From assembly GCF_900115105.1 (NCBI RefSeq), contig NZ_FOYP01000001.1, positions 443,472 to 507,471 of the forward strand: 64,000 nucleotides of DNA, given 5' to 3'. Shown piece after piece: positions 51,768-59,677 of this stretch. This DNA comes from Yoonia tamlensis. GTDB taxonomy: Bacteria; Pseudomonadota; Alphaproteobacteria; Rhodobacterales; Rhodobacteraceae. The notes under the pieces were generated by a model that was given only the letters and a program-made list of their open reading frames with translations, did not search any database and was not told where the DNA came from. Position 1 is the first letter of the stretch, and each line of letters starts with the position of its first letter. A program made the position numbers and the translations under genes.

Positions 51768-53051
51768 ATGATTGAGGTCGACTTTAGGGCTCACGGTATT
51801 TGGACGAATTTGGCGACAGTTGAGGAGACACTGAATAACTTTTCAGAGAAGGAAAAGCAGGACCCACGTCACCGCGAATTTTGTGACAAGGCAGAATATG
51901 TTCGTTGGATTTTAGAAGCGAGTTCATCATCGTACCTATCATCAAATGAGCTCCAGCAGACCGCAGGTGAGTTGACCCAAATTTCCAATCACCTGCGCAA
52001 TAATGCGGCTAACTTTGGCCACTACGACCAGATATCCAATTACTTTGCGACGATATTTGCGCGATTTCCGTACCCTAGGGTCAAGAAGATTTTTCGTTCG
52101 GAATCCAACGAAGTTATTGAAGATTTCCGATCTACAGTTTTTGAAATAAAACAAGATCTTATCGTGACTACGGATGCGGCCCAAAAAACTGTATCCGACA
52201 CCCACGAACAGGTCTCGAAATTGCAGGCCGAGGCCGAGGGATTGGAAAGTACACTAGGTGACTTAGAACACAAGATTGAAGCGCAGATCGTTAACCTTGA
52301 AGCCAATGTGAATGCGACAGTGACAGATAAGCTAACTGAGTTCTCACGAGTATTTTCAGATGATCAAAATAAGCGAAGCGCAGAGTTTCAAGCGACTGAA
52401 AACCATCTGCAAGAGTTAGTCTCGCATATGAAATCTGAAGCTGGCAAGATCAATAGGACCGTTACTGAAGTTAGGTCAGTCGTGACGAAAGAATTGGGCG
52501 ACGCTCGAACGGAGTTTGACACCAAAGCGAATGACATTATCGATGACTTGAATAGTCTGTATGATACGGCCGGGCAGACCGCTCTTGCGGCGGGTTTTGC
52601 TGGGTCAGCGAAAGAAGAATCTGTGCTTTTTACTCGCTATTCAGTGTTAGCCGCCGCTATTTTCATGATCGTTGCAATTATCTCTGCTTGCATGTGGTTC
52701 TCTCTTAGCAAAACTAACAATTTTACGTTTGCGGACATGTTGATGCGTTTACCCGTTTCAGCAGTGCTCCTTGTTCCCGGCTTGTATCTGGCATCGTTGG
52801 CAAATAAACACCGCAGATCAGCAGTTAAACTCCGTTCGTTGAGCCTAAGAATAAAGGCTTTTGATGCTTACCTTGCCAACGCACCTCTGGAACAAAGACA
52901 TGAGCTTAGAAGTGAACTGGTGCGTGAGTTTTTCGAGGAACAACCCGAAATACAGTCGCGTCCGAGTTTGATGGGTGGAGGGAGAGAGAACTCAGGTTTG
53001 GTTAGTCTTCTCGAGAAGGCAATTGATCGTCTTGGTGATATCAAAAGTTAG
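51768..53051 (+). CDS. Orphan coiled-coil protein with two membrane helices
   Basis: A 427-residue protein of unknown family. The first 110 residues look globular (HGIWTNLATVEETLNNFSEK), followed by a long coiled coil at about residues 120-290 rich in Glu, Gln, Lys and Thr. Two hydrophobic helices follow, at about 300-322 (AAAIFMIVAIISACMWFSL) and 334-352 (PVSAVLLVPGLYLASLAN), and a charged C-terminal tail of 70 residues. Codon use is clearly AT-richer than in rimO and dgkA on either side. It fills the gap between the repeat and rimO exactly, so it looks acquired. Single-gene defence proteins often have this architecture; that is only a suggestion. Confidence 0.7.
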   Translation: MIEVDFRAHGIWTNLATVEETLNNFSEKEKQDPRHREFCDKAEYVRWILEASSSSYLSSNELQQTAGELTQISNHLRNNAANFGHYDQISNYFATIFARFPYPRVKKIFRSESNEVIEDFRSTVFEIKQDLIVTTDAAQKTVSDTHEQVSKLQAEAEGLESTLGDLEHKIEAQIVNLEANVNATVTDKLTEFSRVFSDDQNKRSAEFQATENHLQELVSHMKSEAGKINRTVTEVRSVVTKELGDARTEFDTKANDIIDDLNSLYDTAGQTALAAGFAGSAKEESVLFTRYSVLAAAIFMIVAIISACMWFSLSKTNNFTFADMLMRLPVSAVLLVPGLYLASLANKHRRSAVKLRSLSLRIKAFDAYLANAPLEQRHELRSELVREFFEEQPEIQSRPSLMGGGRENSGLVSLLEKAIDRLGDIKS

Positions 53052-53055
53052 CTCT

Positions 53056-54441
53056 CTATCGCCCCCACAAATCATACTCCCCAGCCTCCTCAACCACAAC
53101 TTGTAAAACATCCCCCACGGCCAACCCGTCCGCCCCGTCGTCGATAAACAGGTTCCCGTCGATCTCGGGGGCGTCGGCCCATGTGCGGCAGGTGGCGATG
53201 CCGTCTTCGTCGATGTCGTCGACAATGACTTCGAGCGTTTTGCCGACTTTGGTTGCGAGTTTGGCCTCAGATATCGCTTGGGCTTTGGCCATAAAGCGGT
53301 CCCAGCGGTCTTGTTTGACCTCTGGCGCGACGTGGTCGGGCAGGGCGTTTGACCGCGCGCCGTCGACGTTTTCGTATTGGAAGCAACCGACGCGGTCGAG
53401 TTGGGCTTCCTCCAGCCAGTCCAGCAGGTGTTGGAATTCTTCCTCGGTCTCGCCGGGGTAGCCGACGATAAAGGTAGATCGCAGGGTGATATCGGGGCAG
53501 ATTTCGCGCCACGCCCGGATTTCATCCAGCGTTTTCGCCCCCGCCGCAGGCCGCGCCATGCGCCGCAGCACATCGGGGTGGGAATGTTGGAACGGGATAT
53601 CCAGATAGGGCAGGATGCCGTTCGCGCGGTCCGCCATCAGCGGGATCAGGTCGCGCACATGCGGGTAGGGGTAGACATAATGCAGCCGCACCCAAGCGCC
53701 AAGTTTCCCCAATTCCCGTGTAAGATCAAGGATATGGCTGCGCACCGTGTCGTCTTTCCACGGGTTAACGTCATATTTACGGTCCAGACCATAGGCTGAG
53801 GTATCTTGAGAAATCACAAGGAGTTCTTTGACGCCCGCCTGTACCAGTTTTTCCGCCTCGCGTAGGACCGCATGTGCGGGCCGTGACGCCAGTTTGCCGC
53901 GCATATCAGGGATGATGCAGAATTTGCATTTGTGGTTACAGCCTTCGGAAATCTTCAAATAGCTGTAGTGGCGCGGCGTCAGGGACACGCCCGTGCCAGG
54001 TAGCAGGTCAATAAACGGATCGGGGCTGGGCGGCACGGCAAGGTGCACGGCGTCTAGTACCTGTTCATACTGATGCGGGCCAGTGACGGCCAAAATATTG
54101 GGGTGGTGTTCGCGGATGTAATCGGGTTCGGCGCCAAGGCAGCCTGTGACGATCACCTTGCCGTTTTCCTTGAGCGCCTCGCCGATGGCGTCCAATGATT
54201 CCGCTTTGGCACTGTCAAGGAAACCGCAGGTGTTGACGATCACCGCCTCGGCCCCTGCGTAATCGGGGGAAATGGCATATCCCTCGGCGCGCAGCCGCGT
54301 GAGGATGCGTTCGCTATCCACAAGCGCTTTGGGGCAGCCCAGACTGACCATACCGATGGTCGGCTGGCCGGGGCGGCTGGCGTCGGTGAATTTGGCCTGT
54401 GGGGCCAAGTCGGGGCGGAGGTTTGGTGGGTTCTGGCTCAT
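53056..54441 (-). CDS. rimO: Ribosomal protein S12 methylthiotransferase
   Basis: A 461-residue radical-SAM enzyme that adds a methylthio group to aspartate of ribosomal protein S12. The N-terminal UPF0004 domain has the cluster cysteines in [20 protein letters not shown] and VTGCLG. The radical-SAM CxxxCxxC is CNHKCKFC in [18 protein letters not shown], and a TRAM domain ends the protein. The ATG at 54441 has AGGGCAGG just upstream, and in-frame extension beyond it is not family-like. Its stop lies four bases from the orphan coiled-coil gene. Confidence 0.96.
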   Translation of the reverse strand: MSQNPPNLRPDLAPQAKFTDASRPGQPTIGMVSLGCPKALVDSERILTRLRAEGYAISPDYAGAEAVIVNTCGFLDSAKAESLDAIGEALKENGKVIVTGCLGAEPDYIREHHPNILAVTGPHQYEQVLDAVHLAVPPSPDPFIDLLPGTGVSLTPRHYSYLKISEGCNHKCKFCIIPDMRGKLASRPAHAVLREAEKLVQAGVKELLVISQDTSAYGLDRKYDVNPWKDDTVRSHILDLTRELGKLGAWVRLHYVYPYPHVRDLIPLMADRANGILPYLDIPFQHSHPDVLRRMARPAAGAKTLDEIRAWREICPDITLRSTFIVGYPGETEEEFQHLLDWLEEAQLDRVGCFQYENVDGARSNALPDHVAPEVKQDRWDRFMAKAQAISEAKLATKVGKTLEVIVDDIDEDGIATCRTWADAPEIDGNLFIDDGADGLAVGDVLQVVVEEAGEYDLWGR

Positions 54442-54448
54442 GCCTGCC

Positions 54449-55327
54449 CTATAGCGCGGCGCGCGCGGCTTGGGAATGGGGAACGCGCAGCGCGTATTGC
54501 CCCAAGAACACAGAGCATAGCACAACCGCAATCCCGATCCCTTGGCTTAGGATCAGGGTTTCGTTCAGGATCAACCAACCAAGGATTGTCGCGCTAAGCG
54601 GGCTAAGCGCCCCAAGGATCGACACCGCCGATGGGTCCAGCCGTTTGATCCCGCGTAGCCAGATCACATAGGTCAGCCCCGCGCCGATCAGGCTCAGATA
54701 CGCAAGCCCCGCGAAGTTTTGCACCGTTAAGCTGGTCCAGTCGGTCGTCGCAAAGGGCGCGAGCGGCAACAGCAGCAGCCCGCCGGCGGTCAGCTGCCAC
54801 GCGGTAAATGTGCGCGCCGGCACGGCGGGCTGCCATTTGCGGCTAAGCACCGTACCAAAACCCATGGACGCCGACCCCAGCAAACCGGCAAGCACCCCGA
54901 GCGGGTCAAGCTGCACTTTGGCCGTGAGGACAAGCAGCGCTACACCGATCCCGCCCAGGCCCACGGCAACCAGTGAAAGCGGCCGGATTGTCGTGCCAAG
55001 CAACGATTTGGATGCGAGAAACACTACAAGCGGCTGCATCGCCCCAAGGATTGCGGCCACCCCGCCGGGCAGGCGGTAGGCGGCGTAAAACAGCAGCGCC
55101 CAAAAAATCGCAAAATTGAGCGCGCCCAGCACAAACATTTTGGGCAGAAGCGCGAGCGGCGGCAGCTGCCCTGCCAATACCAGCAGTAGCAGTCCGGCCG
55201 GCAACGCCCGAAAAAGCGATACGGTGATCGGGTCGAGATTAGGCAAGAATTGTGTAGTGACGATATAGCTGCTGCCCCAAATCAATGGTGCAATGGCCGT
55301 GAGTGCAATGTCGAAGCTGCGGGTCAT
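54449..55327 (-). CDS. EamA/DMT-family transporter
   Basis: A 292-residue drug/metabolite transporter with ten predicted helices in two EamA repeats. The first repeat opens [20 protein letters not shown] and includes [18 protein letters not shown]; the second has [18 protein letters not shown] and [21 protein letters not shown]. The start at 55327 is set by AAGGA eight bases upstream of the second ATG. It is divergent from a MarR regulator with two palindromic operators in the gap, so an efflux role under MarR control is likely. The compound exported is unknown. Confidence 0.92.
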   Translation of the reverse strand: MTRSFDIALTAIAPLIWGSSYIVTTQFLPNLDPITVSLFRALPAGLLLLVLAGQLPPLALLPKMFVLGALNFAIFWALLFYAAYRLPGGVAAILGAMQPLVVFLASKSLLGTTIRPLSLVAVGLGGIGVALLVLTAKVQLDPLGVLAGLLGSASMGFGTVLSRKWQPAVPARTFTAWQLTAGGLLLLPLAPFATTDWTSLTVQNFAGLAYLSLIGAGLTYVIWLRGIKRLDPSAVSILGALSPLSATILGWLILNETLILSQGIGIAVVLCSVFLGQYALRVPHSQAARAAL

Positions 55328-55343
55328 GTGGTGCATCCTTATT

Positions 55344-55361
55344 TATCTTGATGTCGAGATA
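55344..55361. promoter_or_regulatory. MarR operator, site 1
   Basis: TATCTTGATGTCGAGATA is an imperfect palindrome (two mismatches between arms) matching site 2, 27 bp away centre to centre. It lies 17 bp upstream of the transporter start. Confidence 0.6.
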
Positions 55362-55370
55362 TACCAATTC

Positions 55371-55386
55371 ATCTTGACGTCAAGAT
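55371..55386. promoter_or_regulatory. MarR operator, site 2
   Basis: ATCTTGACGTCAAGAT is a perfect 16-bp palindrome 22 bp before the MarR start. With site 1 it gives a consensus ATCTTGAYGTCRAGAT in the divergent promoter region. Confidence 0.7.
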
Positions 55387-55408
55387 AATAATCTGATCAA
55401 CTGGTCGC

Positions 55409-55900
55409 ATGTATGATATTGATGAAATCAAGGCCCAATGGGCCAGTCAGCGTCCGGATCTGGACACGGAACCGATGATGCTGATTGGCCGTTTGATCCG
55501 TGTTAGTGCGCAGATGTCGCAGCAAATGGCCGCAACTTTTGCGCAACACGGGCTTAGCGCTGCGAGCTTTGACGTGCTTGCGACATTGCTGCGGTCGGGG
55601 CCGCCGCACGCGCTTTCGCCCAACCAGTTGCTGGAAACGATGATGGTGACTTCGGGGACGATGACAAACCGGATCGACCAGCTGGTCAAAGAGGGCCACG
55701 TGGTGCGGATCAAGAACCCTGATGATGCGCGCAGCGTGCTGATCCAGCTAACGCCAAAAGGGGCCAGCGTGATTGACGCGGCAGTGACGGATCACGTGCA
55801 AACCCAAAGGCGGCTTGTGGCGCCTTTCGGGGCGTCCGAACAAGAGAAGCTGAACGAGATATTGCAGGCCTATCTGGACCGGCTAGCCGCGGCGCGATAG
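55409..55900 (+). CDS. MarR-family transcriptional regulator
   Basis: A 163-residue MarR repressor. The winged helix spans about residues 45-110: FDVLATLLRSGPPHALSPNQLLE, the recognition helix SGTMTNRIDQLVKEGHVVR, and the wing IKNPDDARSVLIQLTPKG. The DxR pair of the wing is intact. It is divergent from an EamA transporter and two palindromes lie between them, the standard arrangement for ligand-responsive efflux control. Its stop is adjacent to the convergent DUF454 stop. Confidence 0.93.
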   Translation: MYDIDEIKAQWASQRPDLDTEPMMLIGRLIRVSAQMSQQMAATFAQHGLSAASFDVLATLLRSGPPHALSPNQLLETMMVTSGTMTNRIDQLVKEGHVVRIKNPDDARSVLIQLTPKGASVIDAAVTDHVQTQRRLVAPFGASEQEKLNEILQAYLDRLAAAR

Positions 55901-56332
55901 TCAGCCCGCGCCGTTGGGTCGTGTCAGGATAAATGTCGCTGCGCCTGCCATGCATATTGCCTGTATCACGATGACCTTAAACGGCATCGCCATGATGATG
56001 CTCAGGCCCAACGCCGCGCTCATCATCGTGATCGCAATTGTCTTGTATTTCGGGGCGATGGCCCCTGTCGCGTTCCATTCTGCGATGATCGGGCCAAAGG
56101 TGGCGTGATCATGTAGCCGTTGTTGCAGGCGCTCTGACCCTTTGCCAAAGGCAAAAGCTGCTAGAATGACAAATGGCGTTGTTGGCAAAACGGGTAACAC
56201 CACCCCGATGATGCCAAGCCCGAGCGCGGCCCAACCGATTGCCAGCCAGATGCCCCGCACGAGAACTTCTTTTGATGCCTTAATGTGCCGCAAACTGGCA
56301 TCCTCTTTGATCAGTTTGCACTGCAATACCAT
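55901..56332 (-). CDS. DUF454 (YbaN-like) membrane protein
   Basis: A 143-residue inner-membrane protein with a DUF454 domain: RGIWLAIGWAALGLGIIGVVLPVLPTTPFVILAAFAFGKGS covers the first membrane pair and two helices follow near the C-terminus (MMSAALGLSIIMAMP, VIVIQAICMAGAATFIL). The start is uncertain: the ATG at 56332 is used, but an in-frame TTG at 56434 would add 34 residues and overlap the SDR gene. No function is known for the family. It is downstream of the SDR gene on the same strand. Confidence 0.8.
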   Translation of the reverse strand: MVLQCKLIKEDASLRHIKASKEVLVRGIWLAIGWAALGLGIIGVVLPVLPTTPFVILAAFAFGKGSERLQQRLHDHATFGPIIAEWNATGAIAPKYKTIAITMMSAALGLSIIMAMPFKVIVIQAICMAGAATFILTRPNGAG

Positions 56333-56367
56333 ATCTGGGAGAGATGCCAATTCACGAATGCGCGCGG

Positions 56368-57138
56368 CTATTTTTCCTGCATGCTCCGGATGTTTTTCAG
56401 CACCGCGCGACGGGGCATCATCGGGATGATCCAATTGAGCAGGAACGATAATTTGCCTTCGTTGATGACCCGCAGCCTGCCGGCCAGCATCGCGTCATAG
56501 CCGCATTTTGCGACCGCGGCGGGCATGGCGCCTTTTTGCTTGACCAGCCCCGTCCCTTCAAGCGCTGCGACCTCGGCAAATTCGGTATGCACATAGCCAG
56601 GTTCAAGTGCTGTGACGGTCACGCCTTTGGCGCGCAGTTCTTCGTCGATGGCTTGGCTAAAGCTAGAAACAAAGGCTTTGGTCGCGAAATAGGTCGCCTG
56701 CAACGGCCCCGGCATATAGGAAGCCGTAGAGCTGACGTTCAGGATTTTGCCGCCGCCGTTTTTGACCATCGCGTTGCCGATATGGTGGCACAGGGCCACA
56801 AGCGATTTTACGTTCAGGTCGATCATTGCAAGATCATCGGCAAGCGCGCGTTCGGTAAAGATACCATGCCCGCCAAAGCCCGCGTTATTGATCAAGATGT
56901 CGATTTTTTGGTCTTTGACCGCGTCATACAGTGCATCCGCACCCCCTGCGGCCCCCAGATCAAGCGCAATTGTGGTGACGCTGATCTTATGGGCGGCTTC
57001 CAGTTCGGATTTGAGCGCGTCTAGCTCCGCGCCCCTGCGCGCGGTGATGATCAGATCGCCGCCAAGGCTGGCGTGATAGCGGGCGAATTCGCGGCCAATT
57101 CCGGCGGATGCACCCGTGATAAGAGCAGTATTTGGCAT
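56368..57138 (-). CDS. SDR-family oxidoreductase
   Basis: A 256-residue classical SDR. TGASAGIG is at residues 8-15, NNAGFGGHG follows, the catalytic serine is in NVSSTASYM and YxxxK in YFATK. It resembles the cyclopentanol-dehydrogenase/DltE type that acts on hydrophobic carbonyls. The ATG at 57138 is family-like; longer in-frame versions run through the operator. The gene is divergent from a TetR regulator, with two matching palindromes in the 103-bp gap, so it is the likely target of that regulator. Confidence 0.92.
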   Translation of the reverse strand: MPNTALITGASAGIGREFARYHASLGGDLIITARRGAELDALKSELEAAHKISVTTIALDLGAAGGADALYDAVKDQKIDILINNAGFGGHGIFTERALADDLAMIDLNVKSLVALCHHIGNAMVKNGGGKILNVSSTASYMPGPLQATYFATKAFVSSFSQAIDEELRAKGVTVTALEPGYVHTEFAEVAALEGTGLVKQKGAMPAAVAKCGYDAMLAGRLRVINEGKLSFLLNWIIPMMPRRAVLKNIRSMQEK

Positions 57139-57150
57139 GTGGATTCCTTT

Positions 57151-57168
57151 TGTCAACGTGTGTTGATA
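57151..57168. promoter_or_regulatory. TetR operator, site 1
   Basis: TGTCAACGTGTGTTGATA matches site 2 with one arm mismatch. It lies 13 bp upstream of the SDR start. Confidence 0.65.
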
Positions 57169-57194
57169 TTTGATATGGTGTCTTTCTCGGGACT

Positions 57195-57212
57195 TGTCAA
57201 CGGGTGTTGACA
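57195..57212. promoter_or_regulatory. TetR operator, site 2
   Basis: TGTCAACGGGTGTTGACA is a perfect inverted repeat (TGTCAAC / GTTGACA around four bases), 29 bp before the TetR start and 44 bp from site 1. The pair suggests repression of both divergent genes. Confidence 0.75.
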
Positions 57213-57241
57213 AATTGGCCGGACGGCGTAGACCATGCCCC

Positions 57242-57793
57242 ATGAAAAAGTCAGACATCACCCGCGAAAAACTGCTGTCCGCCGCTACAAATTCGTTTTG
57301 CGCGCAAAGCTATTCCAACGTGTCATTGCGCATGATCGCAAAGCAGGCGGGTGTCGATGTCGCGCTGGTTTCGCGCTATTTCGGTGGCAAGCGCGGGTTG
57401 TTCGAAGCAATGCTCGAAGTCGCGTTCGATTGGCCGGAAATGGCTGCGGGCGGCGATCCGGTGGCGGTTGCCATCGCAAAATACACAAAGCCCGATGCCA
57501 CGGATGCGCATATGTCGGTGATCCGCATGATCATCGTGAACGGGGCCGACCCAGAGGTCGGGGACCTGTTGCGCGCACGGCTGCGCACCATGCTGATTGA
57601 TCCGATGCTGGACCGAATGGGCGGGCCTGCGGCTGCACCTAACCTTGCGATGTTTATTGCGGCGACATTGGGTGCTGCGATGGTGCGCCACACCTTGCGG
57701 TTGCCAGGAATGGCGGATGTGTCTGCCGAAGAATACGGCGCGCAACTGCGGCATATGATTGATGCGGCTCTGGCTTATGAGGGCAAGCAGTAG
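57242..57793 (+). CDS. TetR-family transcriptional regulator
   Basis: A 183-residue TetR regulator. The helix-turn-helix occupies about residues 25-52 (VSLRMIAKQAGVDVALVSRYFGGKRGLF). The C-terminal ligand domain is of the common TetR_C type. The ATG at 57242 is chosen because in-frame codons upstream lie inside the operator. It is divergent from an SDR gene and most likely represses both. The ligand is unknown. Confidence 0.92.
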   Translation: MKKSDITREKLLSAATNSFCAQSYSNVSLRMIAKQAGVDVALVSRYFGGKRGLFEAMLEVAFDWPEMAAGGDPVAVAIAKYTKPDATDAHMSVIRMIIVNGADPEVGDLLRARLRTMLIDPMLDRMGGPAAAPNLAMFIAATLGAAMVRHTLRLPGMADVSAEEYGAQLRHMIDAALAYEGKQ

Positions 57794-57801
57794 CCAAATA
57801 A

Positions 57802-57827
57802 AAAGCCGCCCTTTTCGGGGCGGCTTT
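57802..57827 (-). terminator. Terminator of gcrA (shared with TetR gene)
   Basis: AAAGCCGCCC pairs with GGGCGGCTTT. On the minus strand the stem is followed by TTATTT, a fair U tract, so it should end gcrA transcription; on the plus strand only three T follow. Confidence 0.8.
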
Positions 57828-57830
57828 GCC

Positions 57831-57856
57831 GTAGGGTGGATCTTGATCCACCTTAC
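57831..57856. repeat. Short GTAGGGTGG-type intergenic palindrome
   Basis: GTAGGGTGGATC-TT-GATCCACCTTAC is an 8-bp core palindrome with near-symmetric ends. This shape recalls small dispersed palindromes of the TAGGGTGG...CCACCCTA type in Rhodobacterales genomes. It sits between the terminator and the end of gcrA. Confidence 0.5.
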
Positions 57857-57865
57857 TGAATGAAA

Positions 57866-58483
57866 CTACCGGCGGCGGTCGCGGCGTGATGACATGGGCT
57901 GGAACGCAACGCCGACATGGGCCTCGCAGTACGGTTTTCCGGCTTGTACGCCTAGGCCGCAGAACCAGAAATCATCTGTTGCCGGATCACCGACAGGCCA
58001 TTTGCAGGTTTTCTCGGTCAGTTCCATCAGGCTGATGCGCTTGGCGCCTTTTTCGACTTCGCTGACTTTGGCCAGCGCTTCGGGGCTGATTTCATTGGCC
58101 GAAGGTTGCGGCGGCAAGGGTTGGCCGGCAGGAATAATCGCGCGGCGGGCGGCCGAAATTGGAATGCCGTTTTCGTCCAGCTCCACCACTTCCTTGACCG
58201 CAGGGACCGCTGCGGCGGGCGCAGGGGTCGGGGCAGGGGTCGGCTTTGGTGCGGCTTTGGGCGCTGCGGCTTTGGTGGCGGCGGCCGGTTTTTCTTTGGG
58301 GGCCGCTTTGGTCGCGGCGGCAGCACCGCTCGCGGCAGCACGGTTCGACAAGCCAAGGCGGTGCACCTTGCCGATTACGGCGTTACGGGTCACGCCGCCA
58401 AGTTCCTTGGCGATCTGGCTTGCGGACTGGCCTTCGCCCCACATCTTTTTGAGCGTCTCGACGCGCTCGTCTGTCCAGGACAT
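57866..58483 (-). CDS. gcrA: GcrA cell-cycle regulator
   Basis: A 205-residue GcrA, which joins sigma-70 RNA polymerase at promoters carrying CcrM-methylated GANTC sites. The N-terminal DNA-binding domain is textbook: MSWTDERVETLKKMWGEGQSAS, then VTRNAVIGKVHRLGLSNR. A low-complexity Ala/Lys/Pro linker covers about residues 48-92, and the C-terminal sigma-interacting domain ends with TCKWPVGDP and FCG...PYCEAH...AFQP. The gene is monocistronic with its own terminator. GcrA confirms an alphaproteobacterial origin with the CcrM circuit. Confidence 0.96.
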   Translation of the reverse strand: MSWTDERVETLKKMWGEGQSASQIAKELGGVTRNAVIGKVHRLGLSNRAAASGAAAATKAAPKEKPAAATKAAAPKAAPKPTPAPTPAPAAAVPAVKEVVELDENGIPISAARRAIIPAGQPLPPQPSANEISPEALAKVSEVEKGAKRISLMELTEKTCKWPVGDPATDDFWFCGLGVQAGKPYCEAHVGVAFQPMSSRRDRRR

Positions 58484-58691
58484 ATGGATTCCTTTGGTTC
58501 AGTGGGCCGGACAAAGCAGTTTGCCGGGCCAAAAATCTGTTCAAGCCTTACAATAGTCATTGTGCGCAGGGATGTGAAGCGCGCGTTCAAGGTTTTCGCG
58601 CGTTATGGCAGATCGGGCGCAGTCAGGCGGGTCGGTGCTGGCCAATTGCGGTAAATAGTTTATGTCGGTGCCGACACAAAGGAACAGTGAG

Positions 58692-59495
58692 ATGACCGCA
58701 AAAACTGCAATGGGTGTGCGCCGCTTTGGCCGTGTGAACTGGCTGGGGACATGGACATTGGTGCGCCGCGAGATCAAGCGGTTCATGAATGTCTGGTCGC
58801 AGACCGTGATGGCCCCGCTGATCAACGCGGGGCTTTTCCTGATGATCTTTACCATCGCGATCGGCCCGCAGCGCGGTGATGTGATGGGCGTGCCGTTCAT
58901 TACCTTTCTGGCGCCGGGCATTCTGACGATGACGGTGATCCAGAACGCCTTTGCCAATACATCGTCGAGCCTTGCCTCGGCCAAGGTGCAGGGCAATATT
59001 GTCGATACGCTGATGCCGCCCCTATCGGCGGGCGAATTGGTGTTTGGCTATATCGGCGGGGCGGTGGCGCGCGGTATATTGGTGGCCGTTGTGATCGCCT
59101 TTGGATCATTCCTGTTTTTGGGTGTCGGATTGCAGCACCCCGTCTGGGCGATCCTTTTTGTGCTTTTGGGGTCCGTTCTGATGGGTGGTTTGGGTATGAT
59201 TGCAGGGATTTATGCCAATAAATTCGACCAGCTCTCGGCGATTTCCAATTTCCTGATCACCCCTCTGGCGTTTCTTTCGGGCACTTTCTATTCCATCGAC
59301 GCGCTGCCTGCATTCTTGCAAACCCTCAGCCACGCCAACCCGTTTTTCTATATTATCGACGGGGTGCGCTATGGCATGATCGGGGTGTCCGACAGCAGCC
59401 CGTTTGTTGGTCTGTGTGTCGTGGCTGTTGCCTGCATTCTGGTGCTGGGCCTGTGTTTGCGCTGGATGCATACGGGCTATCGGCTCAAGGCCTAG
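58692..59495 (+). CDS. ABC-2-type transporter permease
   Basis: A 267-residue membrane protein of the ABC-2 exporter family with six predicted helices. The N-terminal cytoplasmic helix (TWTLVRREIKRFMNVWSQTV), the conserved FLAPGILTMTVIQNAF loop, and the ISNFLITPLAFLSGTFYSIDALP motif match the YadH/NodJ type. AAGGA eight bases upstream supports the ATG at 58692. The ATP-binding subunit normally encoded just upstream is not next to it, so it is either elsewhere or the gene has been separated from its partner. Exported substrate unknown. Confidence 0.88.
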   Translation: MTAKTAMGVRRFGRVNWLGTWTLVRREIKRFMNVWSQTVMAPLINAGLFLMIFTIAIGPQRGDVMGVPFITFLAPGILTMTVIQNAFANTSSSLASAKVQGNIVDTLMPPLSAGELVFGYIGGAVARGILVAVVIAFGSFLFLGVGLQHPVWAILFVLLGSVLMGGLGMIAGIYANKFDQLSAISNFLITPLAFLSGTFYSIDALPAFLQTLSHANPFFYIIDGVRYGMIGVSDSSPFVGLCVVAVACILVLGLCLRWMHTGYRLKA

Positions 59496-59505
59496 TGATT
59501 TGCGC

Positions 59506-59534
59506 TTCACAGCGCGCGCAAGTTGCGCTAGGAA
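59506..59534 (+). promoter_or_regulatory. Candidate promoter of the arginine leader
   Basis: TTCACA (59506-59511) and TAGGAA (59529-59534) are spaced by 17 bp, and the leader ATG follows six bases later. AGGAA at 59530-59534 could equally be the ribosome-binding site of the leader, so the promoter call is tentative. Confidence 0.35.
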
Positions 59535-59540
59535 ACCTGC

Positions 59541-59582
59541 ATGAAGACCGGTCTGACATATGTAATCCGACGCCGACGCTAA
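59541..59582 (+). CDS. Arginine leader peptide of argD-GNAT-argF
   Basis: A 13-codon ORF encoding MKTGLTYVIRRRR. The last four sense codons before TAA are Arg (CGA CGC CGA CGC), and the arginine-biosynthesis gene argD begins 95 bp downstream, with argF in the same operon. AGGAA lies six bases before the ATG. Arg starvation should stall a ribosome exactly at its end. No U-tailed terminator is seen between the leader and argD; the downstream stretch is pyrimidine-rich (CTTTTGTCACGTCTTC), which would suit Rho-dependent control, but this is speculation. Confidence 0.6.
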   Translation: MKTGLTYVIRRRR

Positions 59583-59677
59583 TTTGCGCCGCCTTTTGTC
59601 ACGTCTTCTTTAATCTCTAAACATTGACACCCGGCCCTTGGTCTGCACCAATTGGCCTATTGATAAGGATGATCCCC

